Shown here in pieces: positions 1-7,263 of a DNA stretch of 26,670 bases. Position numbers and translations under genes: made by a program. This DNA comes from a virus. The DNA is taken from positions 1 through 26,670 of IMG/VR virus record IMGVR_UViG_3300010371_000102. One strand, given 5' to 3'. The notes under the pieces were generated by a model. That model searched no databases and was not told where the DNA came from. It saw nothing but the letters and a program-made list of their open reading frames with translations. Positions within the stretch are counted from its first letter, which is position 1; each line of letters opens with the position of its first letter.

Positions 1-123
1 ACAGTTCGAGATATACTCTTTCGAGTACAACGGTGAATCCACCTTGAAAAGCGATGGTACGGAGTATCGGATTGTCCGTACAGCCGGTAAAGGGGACAAG
101 CTCAGGATTATCTGTGAGAGGGT
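1..123. repeat. Terminal direct repeat, left copy (circular overlap)
   Basis: These 123 bases are identical to 26548-26670. The reading frame of the head-closure gene passes through the join without a break. The most economical reading is an assembly overlap of a circular or circularly permuted molecule, not a true terminal repeat, because the repeat sits in the middle of a coding sequence and has no special structure. Confidence 0.93.
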
Positions 124-139
124 GGTCGGTAATGGCTAG
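1..139 (+). CDS. Head closure protein, C-terminal part (continues from the right end)
   Basis: Codons are in phase from base 2 to the TAG at 137-139. This is the tail of the protein that begins at GTG 26384; joined across the circle it is 100 aa. The visible C-terminal part contains the pattern Y.FEYNGES..LKSDGTEYRIVRT typical of phage head-closure (head-tail joining, SPP1 gp16-like) proteins, which seal the portal/connector before tail attachment. It overlaps the next gene by 8 nt, as expected for translationally coupled head-tail genes. Confidence 0.8.
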   Translation, partial: QFEIYSFEYNGESTLKSDGTEYRIVRTAGKGDKLRIICERVVGNG

Positions 140-500
140 TGTCGATATTGGTCGGGAGATAGCCGCTATCCTACAAGAGTACGCCGAGGAAATAGAGGAC
201 GGATTAGCAGATGCCGAGAAGAAGGTAGCCCAGAATGGCGCGGCGGAATTGCGTAAGACGAGTCCAAAAGGGAAGTACAAAGGCGGCGGCTCTTATGCGA
301 AGAACTGGTCAGCTAAGAAGTTGAAAGATGGCGGCTATGTCATTTATAACAGAAAACGATACCAACTCACACACCTATTGGAGAAAGGTCACGCTAAAGT
401 CGGTGGGGGTCGGGTATCGGGTATCCCTCACATTCAGCCAGTGGAGGAACAAGTGATTAGAGAGTTTGAGAGAGAAGTAGAAAGGGTGATTCGAGGATGA
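132..500 (+). CDS. HK97 gp10-like head-tail/tail component
   Basis: A 122-aa protein starting at ATG 132, preceded by a GAGAGGGTGG ribosome binding site at 116-125. An upstream in-frame start at 54 would lie inside the previous gene and has no such site. The N-terminal half is acidic and helical (EYAEEIEDGLADAEKKVAQNG), then comes TSPKGKYKGGGSYAKNW and a basic stretch, the standard architecture of the HK97-gp10 family, followed by GHAKVGGGRVSGIPHIQPV near the C-terminus. Members lie between the head-closure and tail-completion proteins, as here. The next gene overlaps by 4 nt (ATGA). Confidence 0.85.
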   Translation: MASVDIGREIAAILQEYAEEIEDGLADAEKKVAQNGAAELRKTSPKGKYKGGGSYAKNWSAKKLKDGGYVIYNRKRYQLTHLLEKGHAKVGGGRVSGIPHIQPVEEQVIREFEREVERVIRG

Positions 501-826
501 CGCTAGTTGAGTTTGTGAATCAATTGAAAAGTCTAGGTTATCCGGTCGCCTTTTCACACTTTCGAGTGGATGGAGACAATCCGCCACCCCTACCGCCGTA
601 CATCACGTATTTCACACCGGATGACACGACATATAAGGCTGATGACACAGTGTACCACACATCTATTGATATAGATGTTGAACTTTATACGTATAACAAA
701 GATTTAGCGGCTGAGAAAGCCATCGAGGACATGCTCAAGCGAAATAGCATTCCGTACGACGCATCACAAGCGTGGATTGAATCGGAACAAGTGTTCCGAA
801 AATTATATGAAATGAGGTTGATGTAG
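497..826 (+). CDS. Tail completion / tail terminator-like protein
   Basis: A 109-aa protein starting at ATG 497 in an ATGA overlap. It has the shape of the small gp11-like minor structural proteins that follow HK97-gp10-like genes in Firmicutes siphoviruses: a short N-terminal helix, a proline-rich turn (PPPLPPYITYF) at about residues 30-42, then an acidic beta-rich middle (YHTSIDIDVELYTYNKD) and a C-terminal helix. Such proteins cap the tail tube at its head-proximal end. The call rests mainly on gene order and fold pattern; the exact role is inferred. Confidence 0.7.
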   Translation: MTLVEFVNQLKSLGYPVAFSHFRVDGDNPPPLPPYITYFTPDDTTYKADDTVYHTSIDIDVELYTYNKDLAAEKAIEDMLKRNSIPYDASQAWIESEQVFRKLYEMRLM

Positions 827-827
827 T

Positions 828-1391
828 ATGGCTAACAAAGTGAAATACGGTCTACGAAACGTATACTATGCCAAATTGATTGAAACAGCGGGAGTTATCA
901 CCTTCGACAAACCGAAACGTATTCCCGGTGCGGTATCGCTGACGCTAGACCCGGAGGGGGAAATCCTACCGTTCTATGCCGATGACATGGTTTATCATCA
1001 GACTGTGACAAACCAAGGGTACACAGGGACGCTTGAAATCGCTATGATTCCAGAAGAATTCGCTACGGATATTCTAGGAGAAACATTGACTGATAGTAAT
1101 GTCATAACAGAATCATCTGATGATAAGAGTAGCGCATTCGCTCTGATGTTCGAGCTACAAGGCGACAAAAAAGCGACTCGTCATTTGTACTACAATTGCA
1201 CAGCTAGTCGTGCTGGCGTGAATGCTGGAACAACTGGTGACAACAACGACCCACAAACGGACGAGCTATCATTCTCTGCTACGTCACACCCGGAAACGCG
1301 AAACATCAAGACGAAAACGACAGCTACAACAGAAGCCGATGTATACAACAACTGGTTTAATGAAGTATTCGAGGAACCAACACTTCCGTAA
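828..1391 (+). CDS. Major tail tube protein (phi13 family type)
   Basis: A 187-aa protein starting at ATG 828, one base after the previous stop. The opening NKVKYGLRNVYYAKL, then KRIPGAVSLTLDPEGE and FYADDMVYHQTVTNQGYTG, is characteristic of the phi13-type major tail proteins that polymerise into the tail tube of siphoviruses infecting low-GC Gram-positives. The second half (ALMFELQGDKKATRHLYYNC and ELSFSATSHP) also matches this family. Length is normal. The stop codon lies in the loop region of a long hairpin (1374-1408) that may set this gene's expression apart from the lower-copy genes downstream. Confidence 0.9.
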   Translation: MANKVKYGLRNVYYAKLIETAGVITFDKPKRIPGAVSLTLDPEGEILPFYADDMVYHQTVTNQGYTGTLEIAMIPEEFATDILGETLTDSNVITESSDDKSSAFALMFELQGDKKATRHLYYNCTASRAGVNAGTTGDNNDPQTDELSFSATSHPETRNIKTKTTATTEADVYNNWFNEVFEEPTLP

Positions 1392-1408
1392 TTACGGGGT
1401 GTTGGTTC
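1374..1408 (+). promoter_or_regulatory. Long hairpin over the stop codon of the major tail gene
   Basis: GAACCAACAC (1374-1383) pairs perfectly with GTGTTGGTTC (1399-1408). Inside it CCGTAATTACGG (1386-1397) is a second palindrome. The TAA stop is at 1389-1391. No T-run follows on the + strand, so it is not a standard intrinsic terminator. It could stabilise the 3' end of the abundant tail-tube message, mark RNA processing or attenuate read-through. Confidence 0.6.
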
Positions 1409-1444
1409 TAACTAAAATACGGCAATACATGGAGGTAATTGGAG

Positions 1445-1831
1445 ATGGAGAAAACACTAACAATTGACGGTCGTAAAGTTAGGTTCAAATCAACAGCGGC
1501 AGTATCAAGACGATATAAAGCACAATTCGGTACGGATTTCTTCGGTGACTTGTTTAAAATGCTACCCATGCTTAAATCATTCGAGAGTGGGTTAGACCTC
1601 GACAATATGAATTATGAAGCATTGAAAACCATCAACTTCACCGTGTTTGAGAATGTGATTTGGGTGTTGGCTAAAACTGCCGATACGTCGATACCGGAGC
1701 CGCTCGATTGGTACGATACATTCGATGAGTTCCCAATGATGGAGATTTTACCGGAACTACAAGACATGATGATGTCGAGTTTCGGTCAGACGAATCAAAA
1801 AAAAAGCAACCATCCGGCAATAAACCGATAA
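1445..1831 (+). CDS. Tail assembly chaperone, short form (gpG-like)
   Basis: A 128-aa protein. ATG 1445 is chosen over TTG 1439 because GGAGG at 1431-1435 is 9 nt upstream of it. It begins EKTLTIDGRKVRFKSTAAVSRRYKAQFG, typical of the short tail assembly chaperones that keep the tape measure soluble during tail assembly. The C-terminal end is rich in Met and acidic residues (EFPMMEILPELQDMMM). It lies between the major tail protein and the tape measure, where all siphoviral chaperone pairs lie. A slippery run of nine A residues near its end makes a longer second product. Confidence 0.85.
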   Translation: MEKTLTIDGRKVRFKSTAAVSRRYKAQFGTDFFGDLFKMLPMLKSFESGLDLDNMNYEALKTINFTVFENVIWVLAKTADTSIPEPLDWYDTFDEFPMMEILPELQDMMMSSFGQTNQKKSNHPAINR

Positions 1832-2010
1832 GTGACGACACCTTCTTATATTTATGTAAGAAGGTAGGGCTGACAGGCGACGACATGGAAACCATGACCA
1901 TAGGTATGTGTCTCGATTATATTGATGAGTATATCGAACAGAATGACCCTAACAAAGTTAAGAAGGTTCCTGTTCGGGAGGCGTCACAAGCAGAGATTGA
2001 TAATTTCTAA
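1445..2010 (+). CDS. Tail assembly chaperone, long form by -1 frameshift (gpGT-like)
   Basis: At 1796-1806 the zero-frame codons CAA AAA AAA AGC give a classic A-run slip site. A -1 shift enters a frame open to TAA at 2008-2010 and adds about 68 residues. The extension (DDTFLYLCKKVGLTGDD, then ETMTIGMCLDYIDEYIEQNDP) is the usual T domain, with the common TIGM..DYIDEY signature. There is no independent start or ribosome binding site for this segment, which supports expression by frameshift. In well studied phages the ratio of G to GT matters for tail assembly. Confidence 0.85.
1796..1806 (+). promoter_or_regulatory. Programmed -1 frameshift slip site
   Basis: C followed by nine A (1797-1805) and G. 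In the zero frame it is read CAA AAA AAA AGC, so tandem Lys-tRNA slippage by -1 keeps pairing. No strong downstream stem was evident; the A-run alone can be efficient. It links the short and long tail assembly chaperones. Confidence 0.85.
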
Positions 2011-2029
2011 CAATTAGGTGGTGTGACCC

Positions 2030-2206
2030 ATGAGAGAATACCGGTGCGCAAACTGTAACAAGTTGCTAATGAGAATCGGGGAATCAACAACCGGACAAAT
2101 TCAAGTTAAATGTGAGCGATGTAAGCAAATAACAGACGAATACGTATACCCGTCAATCACAACCCATGAACCTGTGATGATTGAGATGGAACTAGGAATT
2201 AAATAA
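2030..2206 (+). CDS. Com-like zinc-ribbon protein (Mu Com family)
   Basis: A 58-aa protein, ATG 2030 to TAA 2204-2206, preceded by TAGGTGGTG. It carries CANC (from residue 6) and CERC about 26 residues later, a four-cysteine zinc ribbon. The segment RCANCNKLLMRIG...GQIQVKCERCK matches phage Mu Com as I recall it (RC.NCNKLL, then an I-E/Q-I/V-[RK]C.RCK tail). In Mu, Com is an RNA-binding translational activator that opens a hairpin hiding the start of the adjacent mom gene. Here no mom is present; instead the next gene is the tape measure, whose ribosome binding site lies in a hairpin (2219-2250). Family assignment is strong; the target is inference. Confidence 0.85.
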   Translation: MREYRCANCNKLLMRIGESTTGQIQVKCERCKQITDEYVYPSITTHEPVMIEMELGIK

Positions 2207-2218
2207 CGAGAGCCATCG

Positions 2219-2250
2219 AGCACCCCACTACATAACAAGAGAGGGGTGCT
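2219..2250 (+). promoter_or_regulatory. Hairpin covering the tape-measure ribosome binding site
   Basis: AGCACCCC (2219-2226) pairs perfectly with GGGGTGCT (2243-2250), leaving a 16-nt loop. The 3' arm and loop edge hold the only Shine-Dalgarno-like purine stretch (GAGAGGGG, 2239-2246) of the tape-measure gene, whose TTG start is at 2255; an alternative GTG start (2246) would be in the stem itself. The four T residues after the stem also make it resemble a weak terminator. Either role would lower tape-measure output. Confidence 0.65.
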
Positions 2251-2254
2251 TTTA

Positions 2255-4924
2255 TTGTCTAAACGTGTAAAAGGGATAACGATTGAGATAAACGGTGAAA
2301 CGAAAGGTTTAGATAAAGCACTAAAAGGTGTGAACAGTACAGCGTATAAGCTGAACAGTGAACTAAGAGATGTCGAAAAACTTCTCAAATTCAGTCCGGG
2401 AAACGCTGAACTTGTCGCTCAGAAGCAAAGATTACTAGCTGAACAAGTCACAAACACGACAGAGAAATTAGACCAATTGAAACAAGCGGAGGCTCAAGTT
2501 CAGGCTCAATTCGAACGAGGGGATATATCCGAGGCGAAGTATCGGGAGTTCCAGCGAGAGATTATAGAGACTGAATCGAGGTTGCGCCACTTCGAGGACC
2601 AGTTGGATTCCACACAGTCAGGGTTCGACCGTATGGCTGAGAGTGCGGCTAAAGCTGGCGAAAAGATAAAGTCAGCCGGAGAAAAGACGACAGCTATTGG
2701 TAAAAAGATGACGAAAACTGTCACAGCACCAATCGTAGGCGCGGGAGCCGCGGCTCTAAAGATGGCAATAGATTTCGAATCAGCCTTTGCTGGTGTGAAG
2801 AAGACAGTTGATGCCACAGAGGAAGAATACGAAGAATTACGTAAAGGCATCTTGGAGATGACGCAGAGTCTTCCGGCAAGCGCTGAGGAAATCGCCGCGG
2901 TTGCCGAATCAGCCGGACAACTAGGGATAGCAAAGGAAAACATATTAGCCTTCACCCGAACGATGATTGACCTCGGTGAATCCACAAATATGACATCCGA
3001 GGTAGCGGCGACACAGCTCGCTCGATTCGCAAACATCGTAAATATGTCACAAGGTGATTTCGATAGGTTGGGTTCAAGCGTCGTGTCACTAGGTAATAAC
3101 TTCGCCACAACGGAGGGCGAAATTGTAGCAATGGCTATGCGTTTAGCCGCACAGGGTAACATTGTCGGTATGTCCGAAGCTCAAATCACAGCTTTATCTG
3201 CCACGATGAGTTCTCTTGGGGTAAATGCGGAGGCTGGCGGTACAGCAATGACGACCATCCTCAAGAAGATAAATGCCGCTGTTGGTGAGGGTGGGGCTTC
3301 ACTTAAAGGATTTGCCGATACCGCGGGCGTTAGTTCTGCCGAATTCGCCAAGTTGTGGAAAGATGAACCTGTTGCCGCACTAGATGCTTTTGTTAAAGGT
3401 CTAGCTGAATCAGGAGCCGCTGGTGAGAACATGGCTTCCATATTGGCTAACTTAGGAATTAAAGGTATCCATGAATCCGACGTATTGCAACGTATGACTG
3501 GTAACACGAAGCTATTATCTGATGCGGTAAACCTATCAACAAAAGCGTGGGAGGAAAACACAGCATTATCTAATGAGGCGGCTCAGAGATATGAGACTAC
3601 CGCATCACAAATGAAAATATTGTGGAACAACATAAAAATCCTAGCGATTGAGATTGGCGATGTGTTAATTCCGATGCTCGTTGACTTGATTGAGTGGTTG
3701 ACACCAATCATTCAGAGTTTCTCAGGTATGAGTGACAGTACGAAACGACTAATTGTCGTTATCGGGGGTATCGCCGCCGCCATAGGACCATTACTGATAG
3801 TCTTGGGTATGATGGCTCAAGGATTGGGCGCGATACTCACGATGGCTCCGGCGATAGGGGCGGCGCTCACAGTGATGACGGGTCCTATTGGTCTAGTGAT
3901 TGCCGCCATAGCCGCACTCGTTGCCATTGGTGTGATTCTTTATAAAAACTGGGATTCAATCAGTGAGTGGTTTGTTGAATTGTGGGACTCCATAACAGAA
4001 ACATTCACATCAGCCATTGAAGGTATCGCCGAGTTCTTCTCTGGTGTATGGGATAACATGAGTTCTGTGGTGTTTGCGGTGTGGGATGTCATCAAACAAT
4101 ACCTCGGTAATGTCTGGACGATTATCAAGAATATATTCGTTGGCGGATTCGCTATCATCCTTGCCTTATTCACAGGACAGTGGGAAGAAGCGTGGAATAT
4201 CACCAAGCAAGTATTCATGAACATCGTTACGGCGGCGGCAGAGAACCTGTTATTATTGAAAGACTTGTTCACGTCTGGTCTAACGGCAATCGCTGACTTC
4301 TTCAAGTTCATCTGGGGTGGCATCAAGACATTCTTCACAGAAACAATCAAAGAGATTGTTGTGAATGGTCTCACTCAGTTCGGACATTTCGTATTAAACA
4401 TCATCAAAACAGTATCCGAGTTACCGGCTAAAATACGTGAACTCTTAGGTGAAGTATTATCATTTTTAGCGAATATCGACCTCAAACAAATCGGTATTGA
4501 TATGATTATGGGTCTCATCAAAGGTATCGTGTCAATGGCTAAAGCTGTGGTGGATAGCGTCAAGGGTGTTGTCGATGGAGCCATCAAGGGTGCTAAAGAC
4601 ATCCTCGATATTCACTCCCCATCACGAGTATTCCGAGAAATCGGTATATTCACAGGTGAAGGGTTAGAACAAGGGTTGCTATCTATGGGTGGTCGTGTGG
4701 AAAGAGCTAGTGAGAAAATGGCAAGTTTCACTATTCCTGAGAATACACCACAAATAGACACACCAGAACCATCCGGTTCACAGCGTGACTCTGGTGGGGA
4801 TTCACAACATCAAGGTCCACTCATCTACATCGAAAACATGAATGTTCGTGACGAAGAAGACATCCAGCGATTAAGCAGAGAGCTGTATGCTTTAATAGAA
4901 AGAGCGAAACGAGGACGAGGGTGA
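2255..4924 (+). CDS. Tape measure protein
   Basis: An 889-aa protein from TTG 2255 (a GTG at 2246 would add three residues but overlaps the hairpin and lacks spacing to a ribosome binding site). A coiled-coil N-terminus (repeated Q/E/R-rich heptads, residues 20-125) leads into a TP901-type core (about 125-480, with ESAFAGVKKTVDATEEEYEELRKGILEMTQSLPAS). Hydrophobic segments follow at about 500-570 (LIVVIGGIAAAIGPLLIVLGM and similar), then amphipathic Trp-rich repeats and a C-terminal DIHSPSRVFREIG motif found in many tape measures. It sets tail length; at the usual 0.15 nm per residue it predicts a tail near 130 nm. A terminator-like hairpin overlaps its stop. Confidence 0.93.
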   Translation: MSKRVKGITIEINGETKGLDKALKGVNSTAYKLNSELRDVEKLLKFSPGNAELVAQKQRLLAEQVTNTTEKLDQLKQAEAQVQAQFERGDISEAKYREFQREIIETESRLRHFEDQLDSTQSGFDRMAESAAKAGEKIKSAGEKTTAIGKKMTKTVTAPIVGAGAAALKMAIDFESAFAGVKKTVDATEEEYEELRKGILEMTQSLPASAEEIAAVAESAGQLGIAKENILAFTRTMIDLGESTNMTSEVAATQLARFANIVNMSQGDFDRLGSSVVSLGNNFATTEGEIVAMAMRLAAQGNIVGMSEAQITALSATMSSLGVNAEAGGTAMTTILKKINAAVGEGGASLKGFADTAGVSSAEFAKLWKDEPVAALDAFVKGLAESGAAGENMASILANLGIKGIHESDVLQRMTGNTKLLSDAVNLSTKAWEENTALSNEAAQRYETTASQMKILWNNIKILAIEIGDVLIPMLVDLIEWLTPIIQSFSGMSDSTKRLIVVIGGIAAAIGPLLIVLGMMAQGLGAILTMAPAIGAALTVMTGPIGLVIAAIAALVAIGVILYKNWDSISEWFVELWDSITETFTSAIEGIAEFFSGVWDNMSSVVFAVWDVIKQYLGNVWTIIKNIFVGGFAIILALFTGQWEEAWNITKQVFMNIVTAAAENLLLLKDLFTSGLTAIADFFKFIWGGIKTFFTETIKEIVVNGLTQFGHFVLNIIKTVSELPAKIRELLGEVLSFLANIDLKQIGIDMIMGLIKGIVSMAKAVVDSVKGVVDGAIKGAKDILDIHSPSRVFREIGIFTGEGLEQGLLSMGGRVERASEKMASFTIPENTPQIDTPEPSGSQRDSGGDSQHQGPLIYIENMNVRDEEDIQRLSRELYALIERAKRGRG

Positions 4925-4940
4925 AATATCCCTCGTCTTT
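4914..4940 (+). terminator. Terminator/attenuator at the end of the tape measure gene
   Basis: GACGAGGG (4914-4921) pairs with CCCTCGTC (4930-4937), loop of 8 nt containing the TGA stop, followed by only TTT. The T tract is short, so partial read-through is likely. A promoter for the next genes lies just downstream. Confidence 0.65.
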
Positions 4941-4965
4941 GATACATAGCAGTTATGATTTTTAA

Positions 4966-4993
4966 TTGTATAGTGTTGCATTTGTGGTATAAT
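4966..4993 (+). promoter_or_regulatory. Promoter for the Dit-Tal-lysis unit
   Basis: TTGTAT (4966-4971), 16-bp spacer, TATAAT (4988-4993) with an extended -10 (TGTGG before it). It lies in the only gap between the tape measure and Dit and follows a terminator-like hairpin, so it probably gives the tail-tip and lysis genes their own transcript. Confidence 0.7.
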
Positions 4994-5029
4994 AGAATGA
5001 AAGATTCATATGAACGGAGGCGTGAAATT

Positions 5030-5749
5030 ATGCACATTATGTCAGCTAAAGAGATGGACAACCGTGATTTCGGTTTAATCATAATAGATTGGGATAGACC
5101 TCTATTACCAGAGCAAGATGACGAATACCGGACGATAAGCGGTAGAGACGGACGAGAGCATTTTTCTAAAGAGCTTGGTAATAAAGAAATCCGAGTCCGG
5201 TTTCTAAAGCACAACGATAATGTCAAACAGTGGATGAGCGACCGCAAAGAAATTGTGAAATGGTTATATTCGAAAGACGAAATATGGTTCACATTCGATG
5301 ATGAGCCGGCTACGTTCTATATAGGTAAAGTGACCAATGTTGATTTACCTGTGAACTATAAACCGGATGTCAGCTTTTGGATTACCATTACCGTCCATCC
5401 ATTCACGTACCGTCTAGCCATAGATGCTTTCTTATCGTTTTCCGATGGTGTAGCAACAGTTGAAAACATCGGTAACTATGACACACCGTACATTCTCTCT
5501 GTGACTTCTGGTAGTAGTGTTTCAGGATATAGATTCAGTATGAACGGTGCGGAATTAACTTACGATGGACAAGTTAATATGGGTGACGTAATTACGATTG
5601 ATACCGAAGAAATGGAGTTCAGGTTGAACGGTAATCTGAAAGTCCTCGAAGTGGATGGATACTTCACATTCCTTGAATCAGGCTCAAACACAGTGACAAG
5701 TAATGTCACAGGGGAACACCGTATTAAATATACGGAGAGAAACCTATGA
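5030..5749 (+). CDS. Distal tail protein (Dit)
   Basis: A 239-aa protein. ATG 5030 has CGGAGG at 5015-5020; longer in-frame starts upstream would place the promoter inside the gene. N-terminal segment (NRDFGLIIIDWDRPLLPEQDDEY), RFLKHNDNVKQWMSDRKEIVKWL and the middle YIGKVTNVDLPVNYKPDVSFWITITVHPFTYRL are typical of siphovirus tail family/Dit proteins (SPP1 gp19.1 type), which form the hub joining tail tube to tail tip. The C-terminal half is a beta-sandwich-like galectin region. It overlaps the next gene by ATGA. Confidence 0.85.
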   Translation: MHIMSAKEMDNRDFGLIIIDWDRPLLPEQDDEYRTISGRDGREHFSKELGNKEIRVRFLKHNDNVKQWMSDRKEIVKWLYSKDEIWFTFDDEPATFYIGKVTNVDLPVNYKPDVSFWITITVHPFTYRLAIDAFLSFSDGVATVENIGNYDTPYILSVTSGSSVSGYRFSMNGAELTYDGQVNMGDVITIDTEEMEFRLNGNLKVLEVDGYFTFLESGSNTVTSNVTGEHRIKYTERNL

Positions 5750-7245
5750 GTAAGGTTAGAGTCAGAGATAATGTCTACCTGTTGGACCTGAGAGGGAATC
5801 CGGTGAGAAGTATCCAAAAACGAAGCGGTTTATCCATTGAACACATACACAATGAATCTAGCATCCTAACTTTCACCACATCTATTCGTGAAACTATAAA
5901 TGTCGAGGAACAATTAATCTATCGTGGGAATCGGTATACGGTCATTGAAACGGAGCGTCGTAAGAATGACAAGCTACAAACCATCACGGCTGAAATCGCT
6001 TACCTGAGCCTTGCTGACGAGTTACAGTCGATAGACCGTGAAGTCACATCCATACGGACATTGGCGATGGATGCGGTAGCCGGAACAGATTGGACAGTGG
6101 ATAGGGTAGACAGCGATGACCGCAACCACAGCTTATTACTCGAACGCGAAACAGCATTGTCGATTCTACGTATGTTGGCGACGCTATCTAATTTGACGCT
6201 TGTATTCGATACAATTCACAAAACGGTATCATTCGTAACGGATACAGGTCGTGATGTCGGATTCCTGCTACGATACCGTAAAAATATCCAAGAGATAAAG
6301 AAACGCGTATACAGCCCTAAGACGACAGTTATTTATCCATACGGCAAAGATGGATTAACCATTGAATCTGTGAATAACGGGAAGGAATACGTTGAGAACT
6401 TCGATTGGTACGTGGTTCACGAAGGCTTATCGCTTGAGGAAGCAAGACGGATGTATACCAAGACGAAAATGTTTGAAGATGAACGCTTCGTTTACCCCGG
6501 AAACCTCAAGAAAGAAGCGGAGAAGCGTTTATTAGCAGAGGCTTTCCCACAGATACAATACGATGTAGACGTATCGTACCTCGATAAAGATGTAAATGTC
6601 GGAGATTACGGTTACGTGGTGGACGAAGAACTAGACATCAAGGTCAACACATACATCGTTCGATTGATAGAGTATGAGGATTCACAGGATAACAAAGTGG
6701 AGTTATCGTACCTTGTTCCTGACTTGTCGAACATGTCATTCGACGGTTCGATGTCTGGTGGTGGCGGTAGTGGCGGTCCTGTCACAGTTGTGGGGAAGAA
6801 CGTCGCTGAAAGAAAGGTTCGTCCGAAACCGGAAGAAACATCGGTTGTAGATGTATCATTCACAGCAACATCCGACACGAATGTTCAAGTCGGTTTACAC
6901 ATCATGGGTCGTTCGTTAGGTACAGGGTTGTTCGAAGCGTATTATTCCATCAACAACGGTAGAGCTGAAACAATCATTATGCAGGACCTCAACTTCGGAC
7001 ATCACACTATCTCAGACACGTTCATTTTGTCTCAGATTCCAGCCGGCACACACACGTTGAGATTGATGGCAGCATTCAGCGGCGGTGATTTCACAATCAA
7101 TGAAAGAATGGCTGAGTTATATATCATCGGTTCTGATTTAGCCGGTGGAATGGATTCATCAGTCCCAGTTATCAATGTGACTGAGCGAGTCGAATACCCG
7201 AACCCATATCTGATTGAAGATTCAGCAACTATTATATTAGGATAA
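5746..7245 (+). CDS. Tail-associated protein (Tal / prophage endopeptidase tail family)
   Basis: A 499-aa protein starting at ATG 5746 in an ATGA overlap with Dit. Residues 1-330 fit the baseplate hub fold of Tal proteins (VRVRDNVYLLDLRGNPV; LTFTTSIRETINVEEQLIYRGNRYTVIETERRK; MLATLSNLTLVFDTIHKTVSFVT; PYGKDGLTIESVNNGKEYVENFDWY). A glycine/serine linker (SMSGGGGSGGP, about residues 330-342) leads to a C-terminal beta-rich domain of about 155 residues (VVDVSFTATSDTNVQVGLHIMGR) resembling carbohydrate-binding beta-sandwiches. Tal sits at the tail tip and helps wall penetration or receptor contact. No catalytic motif of a lytic domain is visible. Confidence 0.82.
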   Translation: MSKVRVRDNVYLLDLRGNPVRSIQKRSGLSIEHIHNESSILTFTTSIRETINVEEQLIYRGNRYTVIETERRKNDKLQTITAEIAYLSLADELQSIDREVTSIRTLAMDAVAGTDWTVDRVDSDDRNHSLLLERETALSILRMLATLSNLTLVFDTIHKTVSFVTDTGRDVGFLLRYRKNIQEIKKRVYSPKTTVIYPYGKDGLTIESVNNGKEYVENFDWYVVHEGLSLEEARRMYTKTKMFEDERFVYPGNLKKEAEKRLLAEAFPQIQYDVDVSYLDKDVNVGDYGYVVDEELDIKVNTYIVRLIEYEDSQDNKVELSYLVPDLSNMSFDGSMSGGGGSGGPVTVVGKNVAERKVRPKPEETSVVDVSFTATSDTNVQVGLHIMGRSLGTGLFEAYYSINNGRAETIIMQDLNFGHHTISDTFILSQIPAGTHTLRLMAAFSGGDFTINERMAELYIIGSDLAGGMDSSVPVINVTERVEYPNPYLIEDSATIILG

Positions 7246-7263
7246 CTTGGAGGTGGATACCAA

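Noticed and set aside
1-123. A true direct terminal repeat of packaged DNA
   Set aside because: The repeat falls inside a coding gene whose frame continues exactly across the join, and the length is typical of assembly overlap. A cos-type packaging region is suggested elsewhere.
1222-1467. Plus-strand +1 frame running past the stop of the major tail gene, as a possible frameshift extension
   Set aside because: Its product past the stop is short and featureless (about 25 residues), and there is no slippery Pro or A-run context. The capsid gene, in contrast, leads into a real domain.
2506-3561. Long minus-strand frames opposite the tape measure gene (218 and 126 aa)
   Set aside because: They are antisense shadows of a clear, codon-biased gene, with no ribosome binding sites and low-complexity Ser/Ala-rich sequence.
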